DNA of 64,000 bases, from NCBI GenBank assembly GCA_021813745.1, contig JAKAJO010000134.1, positions 62,001 to 126,000 of the forward strand, in the 5' to 3' direction. Made by a program: the position numbers and the translations under genes. The notes under the pieces were generated by a model. It was not told the origin of the DNA. It was given only the letters and a program-made list of their open reading frames with translations, and did not search any database. This stretch comes from Acidobacteriota bacterium. GTDB lineage: Bacteria; Acidobacteriota; Terriglobia; Terriglobales; Acidobacteriaceae. Below, one piece after another: positions 1 through 13,561 of the stretch; the first letter of the stretch is position 1, and the number at the start of each line of letters is the position of its first letter.

Positions 1-1855
<1,855 letters not shown>

Positions 1856-1892
1856 CCGTGTCCGACCCGGACTCAAATCTTTACATTGCCCG

Positions 1893-1912
1893 GATGAACA
1901 TTTTTGTTCATC
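1893..1912. promoter_or_regulatory. Perfect 8+4+8 palindrome, possible operator
   Basis: GATGAACA-TTTT-TGTTCATC is a perfect inverted repeat about 105 bases before the DUF6580-like gene and 38 bases after the YdjM-like stop. It is AT-rich with no following T-run, so an operator is likelier than a terminator. The GAAC-N6-GTTC core is close to, but two bases longer than, the GAAC-N4-GTTC LexA box of Gram-positives; the binding factor is unknown. Confidence 0.4.
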
Positions 1913-2017
1913 GCGTATGCATCCTGTGGTTGACCCACCTGCAACTGACCCTCAGAATAAGGAGAAGCATCTCAGCCCCGGTTCCAATCCCAGGGACACC
2001 CTGCACGTGAGGATTTC

Positions 2018-2548
2018 ATGCCCGCATATCTGCTGATTCTGGTCGCCGTTCTCAGCCGCCTGTTGCCACATCCTGAGTGGTTGAACTTTACCGCAGTGGG
2101 CGGCGCTTTGCTCTACTTTGGCGCGCGACGCTCCTGGCGTGAGATGCTGGCCCCGCTGGCTGCCCTCATGGTCACGGATTACTGCCTTACAGTTTTCACG
2201 TATCACTACGCATTCATCTGGTCAGCCTACGTCACCACCTGGGCGTGGTATCTGGCAGTTATGGCGCTTGGCCACATCCTGTTGCATGCGCGCACAACAT
2301 TTGTCCGAGTCGCCGCGGGCGTGGTTTTGGGACCGACTTCATTTTTTATCGTGTCGAATTACGCGGTCTGGGCTGGCAGCGTCATGTATCCGCGCAGCTG
2401 GGCGGGGCTAACGGCCTGCTATACCGCGGCCATTCCCTTCTACCGCAACGACCTCGCCTCGACGGCCATTGTCTGCGCGCTCGCGTTTGGCCTGCCGGTG
2501 CTGGTGCGCCGCTACTCTGCCGAGCACGCTGTGCAAGCCAGCGCATAA
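2018..2548 (+). CDS. DUF6580-like multi-pass membrane protein
   Basis: A 176-residue integral membrane protein with about five hydrophobic segments. It begins MPAYLLILVAVLSRLLPHPEWLNFTAVGGALLYFGAR. This N-terminal pattern (a helix, LLPHPxNFTAVGALALFGGA-like, then a helix with a cytoplasmic Arg/Trp loop) matches the DUF6580 family, which resembles substrate-binding (S) components of ECF transporters. The WAGSVMYPRSWAGLTACYTAAIPFYRNDLAST segment near the C-terminus is also characteristic. No substrate can be inferred from the context. It is monocistronic between a palindrome upstream and a shared terminator downstream. Confidence 0.7.
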   Translation: MPAYLLILVAVLSRLLPHPEWLNFTAVGGALLYFGARRSWREMLAPLAALMVTDYCLTVFTYHYAFIWSAYVTTWAWYLAVMALGHILLHARTTFVRVAAGVVLGPTSFFIVSNYAVWAGSVMYPRSWAGLTACYTAAIPFYRNDLASTAIVCALAFGLPVLVRRYSAEHAVQASA

Positions 2549-2566
2549 GCGTTTTCGTAAAGACGA

Positions 2567-2601
2567 AAAGCCGCAGCGGCGCTTCTGCCGTCTGCGGCTT
2601 T
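2567..2601. terminator. Bidirectional intrinsic terminator
   Basis: AAAGCCGCAG and CTGCGGCTTT form a 10-bp perfect stem with a 15-base loop, A-rich on one side and T-rich on the other. It lies between two convergent genes (stops at 2548 and 2628), so it can end both transcripts. Confidence 0.8.
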
Positions 2602-2627
2602 CCTATTGAGCGAGAGATTGGTTCAGC

Positions 2628-3245
2628 CTACGCGGGCTCCTGTTTCTCCTGCCGCTTTTTGATCCAGAAGCCGGCAAAGGCCAGCGCCACCAGCAGCGCC
2701 ACCAGGGCCAGTGCGGTCACCGCATGATGCGCCACCAGGTTCACCGCGCCCGGTCCCAGCTTCAGCACCAGCAAGGCCAGCAGCATCCAGCGCACCAACC
2801 GACCTGCAAAGACCGCAACCATGTACGGCAGCACGCGCATCTCAAAGACGCCCGCCGCAAAGACAAAAATCTTCCACGGCGTCGGTGGCGGCAACATCGA
2901 GGGGATCATAACGGCCAGAAACTCCTGCCGCTCAAAGCGGTCCCGGAGTTCCTCAAAGCGTGCCCGGTTCACCCGCTTCAGCAGAAACAACTCGCCGCCC
3001 GCCCGTCCCAGCCCGTACGGCACCAACCCGCCTATTGCGGAACCCGCTGCGGCCAGCAGGCAATACACCCAGAAGTGGCCTTTGTTCTGCCAAACAAAGA
3101 CCGCCAGAATCGCGTCCATCGGCACCGGCAGGCTTGAGGAGTCCAGCAGCGCCACCGCTCCCGCACCCCAGAAGCCCAGCTTCAGAATGGCCGGCAGGGC
3201 CGCCAGCTTCCACCAGCCCAGTAATTTCACAAAAAGCGGCTTCAA
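2628..3245 (-). CDS. DedA/SNARE-associated (VTT-domain) membrane protein
   Basis: A 205-residue DedA-type inner-membrane protein. Members of this superfamily act in phospholipid or undecaprenyl-phosphate flipping and in envelope homeostasis. The motifs visible are LDSSSLPVPMDAILAVFVWQ near residue 35, the GSAIGGLVPYGLGRAGGE glycine-rich re-entrant segment near 70, and FERQEFLAVMIPSMLPPPTPWKIFVFAAGVFEM, which fits the conserved F-x-R-x-P-P-x-x-G-x-x-M pattern in altered form. Hydrophobic helices fill the C-terminus, which ends in a basic tail (WIKKRQEKQEPA). It is divergent from the TonB-like gene, with about 160 bases between starts. Confidence 0.85.
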   Translation of the reverse strand: MKPLFVKLLGWWKLAALPAILKLGFWGAGAVALLDSSSLPVPMDAILAVFVWQNKGHFWVYCLLAAAGSAIGGLVPYGLGRAGGELFLLKRVNRARFEELRDRFERQEFLAVMIPSMLPPPTPWKIFVFAAGVFEMRVLPYMVAVFAGRLVRWMLLALLVLKLGPGAVNLVAHHAVTALALVALLVALAFAGFWIKKRQEKQEPA

Positions 3246-3408
3246 CCGGGTTCCTTTCCGTCTTCCTGTCCGTCCATTCCAAAAGATTCATTGTACGTTC
3301 CGGCTGCGCTCCACAGATGAGTTGCCTCTTTTGCTGGGGATGAGAGAATAGAAAGGAAGGATCCAAGAGGGGAAGTGTGCCTGTGCGCTGGCCGCTCCCA
3401 CGGTACGC

Positions 3409-4509
3409 ATGCCACCCAGCGAAACGCCCACTCCATTGAACGCAACGAACAGGCCGGACGGGCTCCCTGCGCAGCCTGAGACTGCCTCTGTGACCGCGAC
3501 TGCCGACGTTTCCCAGGAGTCCGCAGCGCCGCGTCTCGTGCGCTCCACCTCCCGCTGGGTCGACTACGACACCCACGAACTTCTCGAAATGATTAGCGAG
3601 CTCGAAGACGAGCGCCGCTGGTCCCGCCTCCGCGAGGGTATCTGGCTCGCTATCCTGATCCACATCCTGCTGCTCTCGGCCATTACCTGGATTCCCCGGT
3701 ATGTCTTCAAAGTGCCGCCAGTTATCGATCCCTTTGATGCCATCAAGCAGCGCAAAGATCTGAGTTATCTGGATTTGCCACCGGATGCTCTCCGCCAAAT
3801 CCAGCCCAAAGTCAAGGTCAAGCCCGTCCCGGAAAAGACCCCGCAGATTGACAGGAAGACGCTGGAGGAATTGAAGAAATCCGAGGCCGCGCCAACACCG
3901 CCTCCACCGCCGCCCGCGGAGCAGCCAAAGGCCGAGACGCAGCCGCAGGCCCCGCCGCCCATTCCACCCAGCCAGCAGTCGCAATCGCAGATCAATGCAC
4001 CGCGGCCTCAGGCTGTGCCCGCGCGCCCCAACTTCGCCATGCAGTCTGCCAATCCGGCGGACCAGTTGCGCGATGCGATGCGAGGCGCGGCCCAAAATCA
4101 TGGCTTTAACGGCAATAACCTGCCTGCGGGTGGAGGCCTCTCAATGCACCCCGGAGCAGGCACCGGCGGCGTCGAGATTCTCTCCGATACCCAAGGCGTT
4201 GACTTCAACTCCTGGCTGCTGCGGTGGCACCGTGAGACTGAGCGCACCTGGGACCCGCTGATCCCCGACGAAGTCAATCCACCCATCCTCAAGTCTGGTG
4301 CCGTCGTCATCCGCTTTAAGGTTCTCCCCAACGGCCGCGTCATGGACGGCAGCATGGTCCTCGAGGGACGCTCCGGCGATACTGGCCTTGACCGCGCCGC
4401 CTGGGGAGCCATCACCGGATCGAATTATCCCCCGCTTCCCCACGACTTCCACGGGCCCTATCTTGAACTGAGGGCAGTCTTTCTCTACAACATGCAGCCC
4501 CCGCAATAG
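3409..4509 (+). CDS. TonB-like energy transducer with proline-rich linker
   Basis: A 366-residue protein with TonB layout. It has an N-terminal cytoplasmic stretch of about 75 residues, one membrane helix (about 77-96, GIWLAILIHILLLSAITWIP), then a Pro/Gln/Lys-rich periplasmic linker (about 135-200, including PPPPPPAEQPKAETQPQ). It ends in a TonB/TolA-type C-terminal domain (about 255-366) with GAVVIRFKVLPNGRVMDGSMV and a late LDRAAWGAI helix. TonB proteins carry proton-motive-force energy from ExbBD to outer-membrane receptors; no exbB or exbD lies nearby. The long cytoplasmic N-tail is unlike classical TonB. It precedes TPR and ClC genes in the same direction. A short GC stem (4510-4533) follows its stop. 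Confidence 0.8.
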   Translation: MPPSETPTPLNATNRPDGLPAQPETASVTATADVSQESAAPRLVRSTSRWVDYDTHELLEMISELEDERRWSRLREGIWLAILIHILLLSAITWIPRYVFKVPPVIDPFDAIKQRKDLSYLDLPPDALRQIQPKVKVKPVPEKTPQIDRKTLEELKKSEAAPTPPPPPPAEQPKAETQPQAPPPIPPSQQSQSQINAPRPQAVPARPNFAMQSANPADQLRDAMRGAAQNHGFNGNNLPAGGGLSMHPGAGTGGVEILSDTQGVDFNSWLLRWHRETERTWDPLIPDEVNPPILKSGAVVIRFKVLPNGRVMDGSMVLEGRSGDTGLDRAAWGAITGSNYPPLPHDFHGPYLELRAVFLYNMQPPQ

Positions 4510-4588
4510 CCCCCGCGGGCAACCGCGCGGGAGCAGCGCGCTATCATAGAACAAGTAGTTCCCCGCCCACACTCGCCCGGGAAGAAGG

Positions 4589-5749
4589 ATGACTGCACAA
4601 TCCAACAACTTGGATCTCTCGCAGTATTTGCGGCGCGAGCCCGCGATGCTCGCCATCCTTTCATTCATCGCCATCGTGTTTTTCCTGGTGGTCACGGCGA
4701 TCTCGCATCTCTATTTTGGACAGCAGGACGCGCTGGCACAGCGCTGGTCTTCGCGTGGTCTGGCGGACCTGAACTCTCACCACTATGACGCGGCCATCCC
4801 TGAATACCGTGCCGCTTTGCTCTATTCTCGCGACAACTTCGACTACCGGCTCGGTTTGGCTCAGGCTCTGATGGGCACCCACCGCACCGCTGAAGCCTAT
4901 GCCTACTTCATCAATCTCTGGGCCCGGCACCCGGAGAATGGCGTCGTGAACGTCGAGCTGGCACGCATTGCCGCGGAACGGGGTGACACCGCCGAGGCCC
5001 TCCGCTACTACCACAACGCGATCTACGCCAACTGGCCAGCCGGCCAGGAAAACCAGGCTCGGGAGACCCGCTTTGAACTGGTAGAGTACCTGCTCAGGAT
5101 CAACTCCAAGACCCAGGCGCAATCCGAGCTCATCTCACTTGCCGCCTACGTGGATGATGACGCAACCCAGCAGGATCGGCTCGGTGCGCTCTTTCTGCGC
5201 ATCTCAGACAACGAACACGCCTTCGCCGCCTTTCACCGCGGCCTCACCGCCAATCCGCGTGACGTGATCGCTCTGACCGGCGCGGGCGATGCGGCCTACG
5301 GAATGGGTCGCTATGCCCTTGCGGTGCGATACCTCCAGCAGGCCGTCGATCTCAACCCGCATGATTACATCAGCAATGACCGCCTCAGGACCGCCCGTTT
5401 TGTGATGGAGATGGATCCCTTCCGCCCGCAGATTCGAGTCGCAGATCGCAATCGGAAGGTGATTGAGGCCTTTGCTGCGGCCGGGGACCGGCTCAAGGCC
5501 TGCCCCGTCGCGGCCAGTTACGGCGTCAAGGCGGGAGCACCCGGAAAGCCCGCCCAGGACCTGGGCGCGCAGTGGGCCAGTTTGAAGTCGCAGATCACCC
5601 CTGGGGGCCTGCACCGCGATCCGGATCTCGTAGATACCGCCATGAATCTGGTCTTTACTGTCGAGCGCCAGGCAAGTGAGTGGTGTGGCACGCCAAGCGA
5701 CAAAGACGCAGCACTGCTGCTGATTGCAAAACTCCATGAGGGGAGCTGA
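4589..5749 (+). CDS. Membrane-anchored tetratricopeptide-repeat protein
   Basis: A 386-residue protein with an N-terminal membrane helix (about 17-42, LAILSFIAIVFFLVVTAISHLYF) followed by TPR-like helical pairs, most clearly near 60-85 (LADLNSHHYDAAIPEYRAALLYSRDN), 93-125 and 215-280 (ALTGAGDAAYGMGRYALAVRYLQQAVDLNP). TPRs mediate protein-protein binding; the partner is unknown. A likely SD (GAAGAAGG) precedes the ATG. Its stop lies two bases before the likely GTG start of the ClC gene, so the two are probably co-translated. Confidence 0.8.
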   Translation: MTAQSNNLDLSQYLRREPAMLAILSFIAIVFFLVVTAISHLYFGQQDALAQRWSSRGLADLNSHHYDAAIPEYRAALLYSRDNFDYRLGLAQALMGTHRTAEAYAYFINLWARHPENGVVNVELARIAAERGDTAEALRYYHNAIYANWPAGQENQARETRFELVEYLLRINSKTQAQSELISLAAYVDDDATQQDRLGALFLRISDNEHAFAAFHRGLTANPRDVIALTGAGDAAYGMGRYALAVRYLQQAVDLNPHDYISNDRLRTARFVMEMDPFRPQIRVADRNRKVIEAFAAAGDRLKACPVAASYGVKAGAPGKPAQDLGAQWASLKSQITPGGLHRDPDLVDTAMNLVFTVERQASEWCGTPSDKDAALLLIAKLHEGS

Positions 5750-5750
5750 A

Positions 5751-7529
5751 GTGGGCTCGATCCCAGAGGCGCACAAATCGACGACGGTGGCAGAGACCGT
5801 CAGCCCATCCCAGGCGGTCTCCGTGGAGGGACTCACCCCTGCCCGCGTCCTGCGCTCTGTCTTTCGAGAAGAGCGGTTCTTCCTTATCCTTTCGGTTTTC
5901 ATTGGCGTCTTTTCCGGCCTGGCTGTGGTTTGCTTCCGCTTCGCGATCGATTGGTGCCGCATTTATCTGCTTGGCACCGGTGCCGAACTTTCGCCCTGGC
6001 GTTTAATTCTGGCGCCGACGCTGGCAGGGCTGGTCATCGCTGTCCTCGCGATTCACGTCTTTCCTGCGGCGCGCGGCAGCGGTGTCAATCAGACCAAAGC
6101 GGCACTCTACATTTACGACGGCTACATCCCCTTCAAGACTGCAATCGGAAAGTTCATTGCCTCCTCCGTTGCAATCGGTGCCGGCCATTCGCTCGGCCCC
6201 GAGGACCCATCCCTGCAGATTGGCGCCACGCTGGCTTCGGCCATTGGCCGCCGCATGAAGCTCTCGCGAGACCGCATGCGTCTGCTGGCTCCCATCGGCG
6301 CGGCTGCCGGCCTCGCCGCAGCTTTCAATGCGCCCATCTCAGCCGTGCTGTTTGTCATTGAAGAGGTCATCGGCCGCTGGACAGCGGGCATTCTTGGCTC
6401 CGTCGTGCTTTCAGCCGTATCCAGTGTTGTCGTCATGCGTTGGTTCCTGGGCTCGGAGTCGCTTTTTCGCATTCCTCCCGTGGAGTTACGCCGCCCCTCC
6501 GAGCTGATCGCCTACGCCATCCTGGGCATCATCGGCGGTTTCGCCTCGGTCGCATTTTCCACCGGCATCAGCGCGCTGCGTCCCCGCTGCCGCAATATGC
6601 CCCCATGGACGCAGTATTTTCAGCCTGCCGTTGCAGGACTGCTGATTGGGGTCATCGCGATGCTGGGCGCGCCGCAGGTGATGGGCGCGGGCTACGAATA
6701 CATGGACGAGGCGATGCACGGCCAGTTCACCTGGCAATTCCTGGCGATTCTTGCCGCACTGAAGATCATCGCGACCCTGTTGTCGTTTGTCAGTGGGACG
6801 CCTGGTGGCATGTTCGCTCCCACGCTCTTCGTTGGCGCCATGCTGGGCGCGGCTGTGGGCGGCGCGGAACATGCCCTGCTGCCCCACTTCCATTACGCAG
6901 CCGGAACCTATGCCCTGGTGGGCATGGGCGTGCTCTTTGCCGGCTTCCTCCGGGTTCCCATGACCTCCGTCTTCATGGTGCTTGAGGTGAGCCAGAACTA
7001 TACGATTATTGTGCCCGTCATCGTGGCCAATACCTTTGCCTACGTCATTTCCCGTACCCTGCAGCCGACGCCGATCTTCGATCTGCTCAGCCGCCAGGAC
7101 GGACTCGATCTGCCCTCCATGGAAGAGATTCGCGAGGAAAACATCCTCCGTGTAGAAGATGCGATGCAGCCCGTTTCCGGTCCAGTGCTCAACGCCAAGG
7201 ATCCGTTGGATAGCGCTATTCTGGCTTTCCAGGGCTGCGCTGCGTCCGTCCTGATGGTTCGTATGCCCGGCCATTCCTGGGCCTGCATCGAGCGTGAGCA
7301 GGCCCAGACCCTGTTGAATGAAGGAAAAGGCGCTGAAACCCTCGGTACATTGCTCAAAGAGTGCGAGATTCCCTATGTGCATCCCGACCAGCCTCTCGAC
7401 ACGGTGCTCCGGTATGTGGACCGCTGGCCGCAGGTGCCTGTGGCCAATCGCGCCAACCTCAGCAAACTCGATGGCATGATCTCCCAGCGCGATGTCCTGG
7501 AACGGTATCGGGATCTGGGCCGCGAGTAG
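5751..7529 (+). CDS. ClC-family chloride channel/transporter with C-terminal CBS region
   Basis: A 592-residue ClC-type anion channel or Cl-/H+ antiporter. About ten hydrophobic helices come first, then a cytoplasmic tail (about 460-592) that looks like a CBS pair ending PYVHPDQPLDTVLRYVDRWPQVPVANRANLSKLDGMISQRDVLERY. The signature regions are present: GSGVNQTKA (109-117, where GSGIP is usual), GHSLGPEDPSLQIG (145-158, holding the gating-type Glu151) and GTPGGMFAPTLFVGAMLG (about 348-365). I chose the GTG at 5751 because AGGGGAG ends six bases before it. An ATG at 5736 and a TTG at 5724 are in frame but overlap the preceding gene. Confidence 0.88.
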   Translation: MGSIPEAHKSTTVAETVSPSQAVSVEGLTPARVLRSVFREERFFLILSVFIGVFSGLAVVCFRFAIDWCRIYLLGTGAELSPWRLILAPTLAGLVIAVLAIHVFPAARGSGVNQTKAALYIYDGYIPFKTAIGKFIASSVAIGAGHSLGPEDPSLQIGATLASAIGRRMKLSRDRMRLLAPIGAAAGLAAAFNAPISAVLFVIEEVIGRWTAGILGSVVLSAVSSVVVMRWFLGSESLFRIPPVELRRPSELIAYAILGIIGGFASVAFSTGISALRPRCRNMPPWTQYFQPAVAGLLIGVIAMLGAPQVMGAGYEYMDEAMHGQFTWQFLAILAALKIIATLLSFVSGTPGGMFAPTLFVGAMLGAAVGGAEHALLPHFHYAAGTYALVGMGVLFAGFLRVPMTSVFMVLEVSQNYTIIVPVIVANTFAYVISRTLQPTPIFDLLSRQDGLDLPSMEEIREENILRVEDAMQPVSGPVLNAKDPLDSAILAFQGCAASVLMVRMPGHSWACIEREQAQTLLNEGKGAETLGTLLKECEIPYVHPDQPLDTVLRYVDRWPQVPVANRANLSKLDGMISQRDVLERYRDLGRE

Positions 7530-7797
7530 CCGTATCGGCCAACCCGACGCGCATAGCTGGTTCCCCGCAGAGCGCCTGCCACGATAAAATTCCAGCGGAG
7601 ACAATGCGCAGATACTTCGCCATTCCATCCGCACCGCCGCTCAAGCGCTTTCGTCGCGGGCGTCACGACCGTGGACGCTGACCCCGCCCGCTGAGTAATC
7701 TATATCCGCCGAAATTCCAGTTTCCGAGCTGCGCCCAGGGCCGGCCCGTGGAATTCACGCGGGGCAAATCCAAAGTTCTTTTCGAGTTGAAGAGCCC

Positions 7798-7815
7798 ATC
7801 CGCCCTCGGGTGGAT
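7798..7815 (+). promoter_or_regulatory. Short hairpin next to aconitase ribosome-binding site
   Basis: ATCCGCCC and GGGTGGAT can pair (one G-U) and end two bases before the AAAGG ribosome-binding site of the aconitase gene. It could affect translation, but the loop is tight and this is only inferred from sequence. The rest of 7530-7828 shows no convincing gene. Confidence 0.25.
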
Positions 7816-7828
7816 AGAAAGGTCCCCA

Positions 7829-10603
<2,775 letters not shown>

Positions 10604-10628
10604 GACCGCTTGAAGGACCACAATGCCT

Positions 10629-10657
10629 GAAGGCCACTCCGCACCGGAGTGGCCTTC
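10629..10657. terminator. Strong hairpin between convergent acnA and pyk
   Basis: GAAGGCCACTCC and GGAGTGGCCTTC make a perfect 12-bp stem with a 5-base loop (GCACC). It lies between the acnA stop (10603) and the pyk stop (10682). The T-run is poor, but position and symmetry fit a bidirectional terminator. Confidence 0.75.
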
Positions 10658-10681
10658 GTGTTGCACCGCGTGAGATGGATG

Positions 10682-12292
10682 CTACTTCCGGCGTGCAGGT
10701 GCCTTTGCCGGCTTGGCGGCAGGCCGCTTTGCCTTAGGGGCCGCTGGCGTCGGCGCTTCCTCCAAGGCAGATTGCGGAGTGGCAGCCAGCTTCGGTTCTT
10801 CTTCGTGAGTCGCGAAGAAGCGGCCACCCTCCAGGCTCTGCTCGCCGAGCACATGCAGGCGGAGGAAGTTGGTCGAGCCCGACTTGGTGCGTGTACCGGC
10901 GACGATGGCGATCACCTCGCGCGCGCGCACATAGCCCAGCTGCTCCAGAAGACTCTCCGCCACTTCGACCAGCGCTTCGGTCGTGGTGACTTTAGGACAG
11001 CGAATTGGCGTCGTTCCCCAAAGCAGATTCAGGCGATTCACCGTCACTTCAAGGGGGCTGAGTGCAAAGATCGGGGCAGCGGGGTGATATTTCGAAAGCT
11101 GGCGCGCCGTGGTTCCCGATTCAGTAAAGAGAGCGATGCCACGAAGGTCCAGATCCTCCGCTGCGTGCGCCGTGGCCTCACAAATGGTTTCCGCAATCGA
11201 CAAGTGTGTGGCCCGCGAGCGAAGTTCCCTGCGGGAGTCCTTGATGTGGCGCTCTGCTTCAGAGACGATGCGCGCCATCATGGCAACCGCGCCCACGGGA
11301 TATTTGCCCACGGCGGACTCACCGGAGAGCATCACGGCATCCGTCCCGTCGTAGACGGCGTTGGCGACGTCAGAGACCTCGGCGCGTGTGGGCCGGGGGT
11401 TTTCGATCATCGACTCCAGCATCTGTGTGGCCGTGATGACCGGCTTGCGATACTCTGCCGCGCGGCGGATGATGTGCTTCTGAATCGCAGGCACCTTTTC
11501 GGGAGGCACTTCGACGCCCAAGTCGCCGCGGGCCACCATGATACCGTCCGCGACTTGAAGAATATCGTCGAGGTGGCGAATGGCCTGAGGCTTCTCCAGC
11601 TTGGCAATAATCCAGGTCTCGCCGCCGTAGGCTGCTACGCGATTCCGCACCAGTCGCACGTCTTCTGCCGTGCGCACAAACGAAACGGCAATTGCGTCAA
11701 CGCCATTCTTAATGGCGAATTCTAGATCGGCCGCGTCCTTCTCTGTGAGTGAGGGGACACGCACCGGAATGCCAGGCAGGTTGATGCCCTTATTCTCCCC
11801 TAACATGCCGCCATTGATGATCTCGCAGACCACGTCCGCGCCATCCACTTCATGCACGCGCAATTCAATCAATCCGTCGGAAAGCAGGATGCGCGAGCCC
11901 TGTTCTACGTTTTCCGCCAACGTCTTGAAAGTGGTGCCAACGAGGGACGCGGTGCCGGGTACTTCACGCGGCGTGATGGTCAGGCGGCCGCCCGCCTTGA
12001 GCAAAACCGGCTGATGGTCCTTCAACTTCGAGGTGCGAATCTTTGGTCCCTGCAGATCGCCCAGAATGCAAAGGGGTTTGCGCTCGTCCCGGCTTACCTT
12101 GCGAATCATTCGGATGAGCTCGAGTTTCTCTTCATGGGTGCCATGCGAGAAGTTCAGGCGCACCACATCAACCCCTGCCCGGACCAGTTCACGAAAGGCG
12201 GGTTCAGTGTTGGATGCCGGGCCGAGAGTGGCAACGATTTTTGCACGGCGCTGGATTGGTGTTTCTGTCAGGCTTGATTCAATGAACGACAT
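10682..12292 (-). CDS. pyk: Pyruvate kinase with basic C-terminal extension
   Basis: A 536-residue pyruvate kinase, converting phosphoenolpyruvate and ADP to pyruvate and ATP. The motifs in order are KIVATLGPAS, LNFSHG, LGDLQGPKIR, the catalytic-lysine region WIIAKLEKPQAI, GIMVARGDLGVEVP and ITATQMLESM, then the regulatory C-domain (SGTTARQLSKYHP, TRTKSGSTNFLRLH). The last 50 or so residues are rich in Ala, Pro and Lys (ending AKPAKAPARRK) and lie beyond the usual family end (about 470-480 residues). That tail is probably disordered; its role is unknown. The start is the ATG at 12290-12292. Confidence 0.96.
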   Translation of the reverse strand: MSFIESSLTETPIQRRAKIVATLGPASNTEPAFRELVRAGVDVVRLNFSHGTHEEKLELIRMIRKVSRDERKPLCILGDLQGPKIRTSKLKDHQPVLLKAGGRLTITPREVPGTASLVGTTFKTLAENVEQGSRILLSDGLIELRVHEVDGADVVCEIINGGMLGENKGINLPGIPVRVPSLTEKDAADLEFAIKNGVDAIAVSFVRTAEDVRLVRNRVAAYGGETWIIAKLEKPQAIRHLDDILQVADGIMVARGDLGVEVPPEKVPAIQKHIIRRAAEYRKPVITATQMLESMIENPRPTRAEVSDVANAVYDGTDAVMLSGESAVGKYPVGAVAMMARIVSEAERHIKDSRRELRSRATHLSIAETICEATAHAAEDLDLRGIALFTESGTTARQLSKYHPAAPIFALSPLEVTVNRLNLLWGTTPIRCPKVTTTEALVEVAESLLEQLGYVRAREVIAIVAGTRTKSGSTNFLRLHVLGEQSLEGGRFFATHEEEPKLAATPQSALEEAPTPAAPKAKRPAAKPAKAPARRK

Positions 12293-12457
12293 GAATGTGA
12301 CTCCAGGTGGGCTTCAAATAGGAAGGGTTGGAATGAAATGCGGCCAGCTTCATTGTACACGGCGCTCAGGGCCCAAAAGCCTTGTGCGCTTCTCGCCAGG
12401 CGGAGCGCTCATATTGATGCGTGTGGCGCCGTCAACGCGCGTGCATCGGCAATTTCC

Positions 12458-13306
12458 CTATTTCGCCGGATCGTCTCCCCGGCGCTCACGAAAGAGGACT
12501 CCGTTCAACTCTGCGCCCAGCAACGCGCTGAAGAGGGTGATGTAAAGCCACACCAGTGTCGCGATCCCTGCGCCGAATGATCCGTAAAACATGGAATAGT
12601 CGGCAATGCGTGTGACATACCATCCAAAGGCAAGAGTGGCGGGGAACCAGACCACGGTCGCCGCGATCGCGCCGGGCATCACCCATACCCAGTGCTCGCC
12701 GCGTTTTGTGCCGAAGTGGTAAAGCGCAGCAAGCACCGTGACGCTGGTGACGAGCGCGACAGCCCAGCGCGTAAGGCGCCATGCAAGCAGGACAACGGGT
12801 CTCAGGTCATGGGTGGTTGCCACGATCATCCAGGCTTCAATCTGCCGGCCAAAGACCAGGACCAGCGAAGCCAGCGAAAGGGGTACAAGGACGATGGGCA
12901 CCAGCATGAGCGCGCGCATGCGCCGCTGCCAGAAGCCCCAGTCGCCCCGCGGCAGCCGATAGGCCCGGCGAAAGCCATCCATTAAGGAGAGCATCAAGCC
13001 AAGGCCCGCAAAGACCGCCAAACTGGCCGCGGAGAGGATCAGCTGCAGCGAGTGGATTCGCCGCGACATCATATAGGACTGCAAGAGGTCCAGCGACCCG
13101 GTAGGAATGAGGGGTTCAAACGCAGGGCGCATCTCTGCAACGATGCGGTTGCCCTCCGGGACCATCGCCAGAATCGTGGCCGTAACGATCATCGCGGGAA
13201 ATAGCATCAGCATCCCGGAGTACGCCGCAGCCTTTGCTGTATTGAGCACATCGTGTTCCAGCGCGAGCCAAAGTGCCTTGCGGATATGTGCAGCGAAACG
13301 AGCCAT
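12458..13306 (-). CDS. YihY/BrkB-family inner-membrane protein
   Basis: A membrane protein of about 282 residues with six hydrophobic helices in the YihY (once 'ribonuclease BN') pattern: AKAAAYSGMLMLFPAMIVTATILAM near residue 25, a Phe/Leu helix with GLGLMLSLMDGFRRAYRLPRGDWGFWQRRMRALMLV, then LYHFGTKRGEHWVWVMPGAIAATVVWFPATLAFGWYVTRIADYSMFYGSFGAGIATLVWLYITLFSALLGAELN. The last block is the family hallmark. Function is not established for the family. I set the start at the ATG read from 13306, just before the conserved region. A start up to 13396 is possible because an AAGGAGG lies immediately before an in-frame ATG-ATG-TTG there. Confidence 0.85.
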   Translation of the reverse strand: MARFAAHIRKALWLALEHDVLNTAKAAAYSGMLMLFPAMIVTATILAMVPEGNRIVAEMRPAFEPLIPTGSLDLLQSYMMSRRIHSLQLILSAASLAVFAGLGLMLSLMDGFRRAYRLPRGDWGFWQRRMRALMLVPIVLVPLSLASLVLVFGRQIEAWMIVATTHDLRPVVLLAWRLTRWAVALVTSVTVLAALYHFGTKRGEHWVWVMPGAIAATVVWFPATLAFGWYVTRIADYSMFYGSFGAGIATLVWLYITLFSALLGAELNGVLFRERRGDDPAK

Positions 13307-13561
13307 ATTCAGTCTCTTGAAGAGTAGAGCATGACCGCCTTCTGCGGCGATATGGTCCCCTTGTAGATCCCGGCCCGGGCCGTAAGCCAACATCATCCTC
13401 CTTGCATCAGCTCTTCAGTTTGCTTTTTCAGACCCTTCAATCCGCCTGAAGTTGCCCTCTGCGCCGGGGATTCGATCAACCACGACGCACGAATTGAATC
13501 GGATGGAGCACGGGCCATTCCGGTAGCCGCGTCGGCTCAAACGGTTTATTATGGCCGCGAG

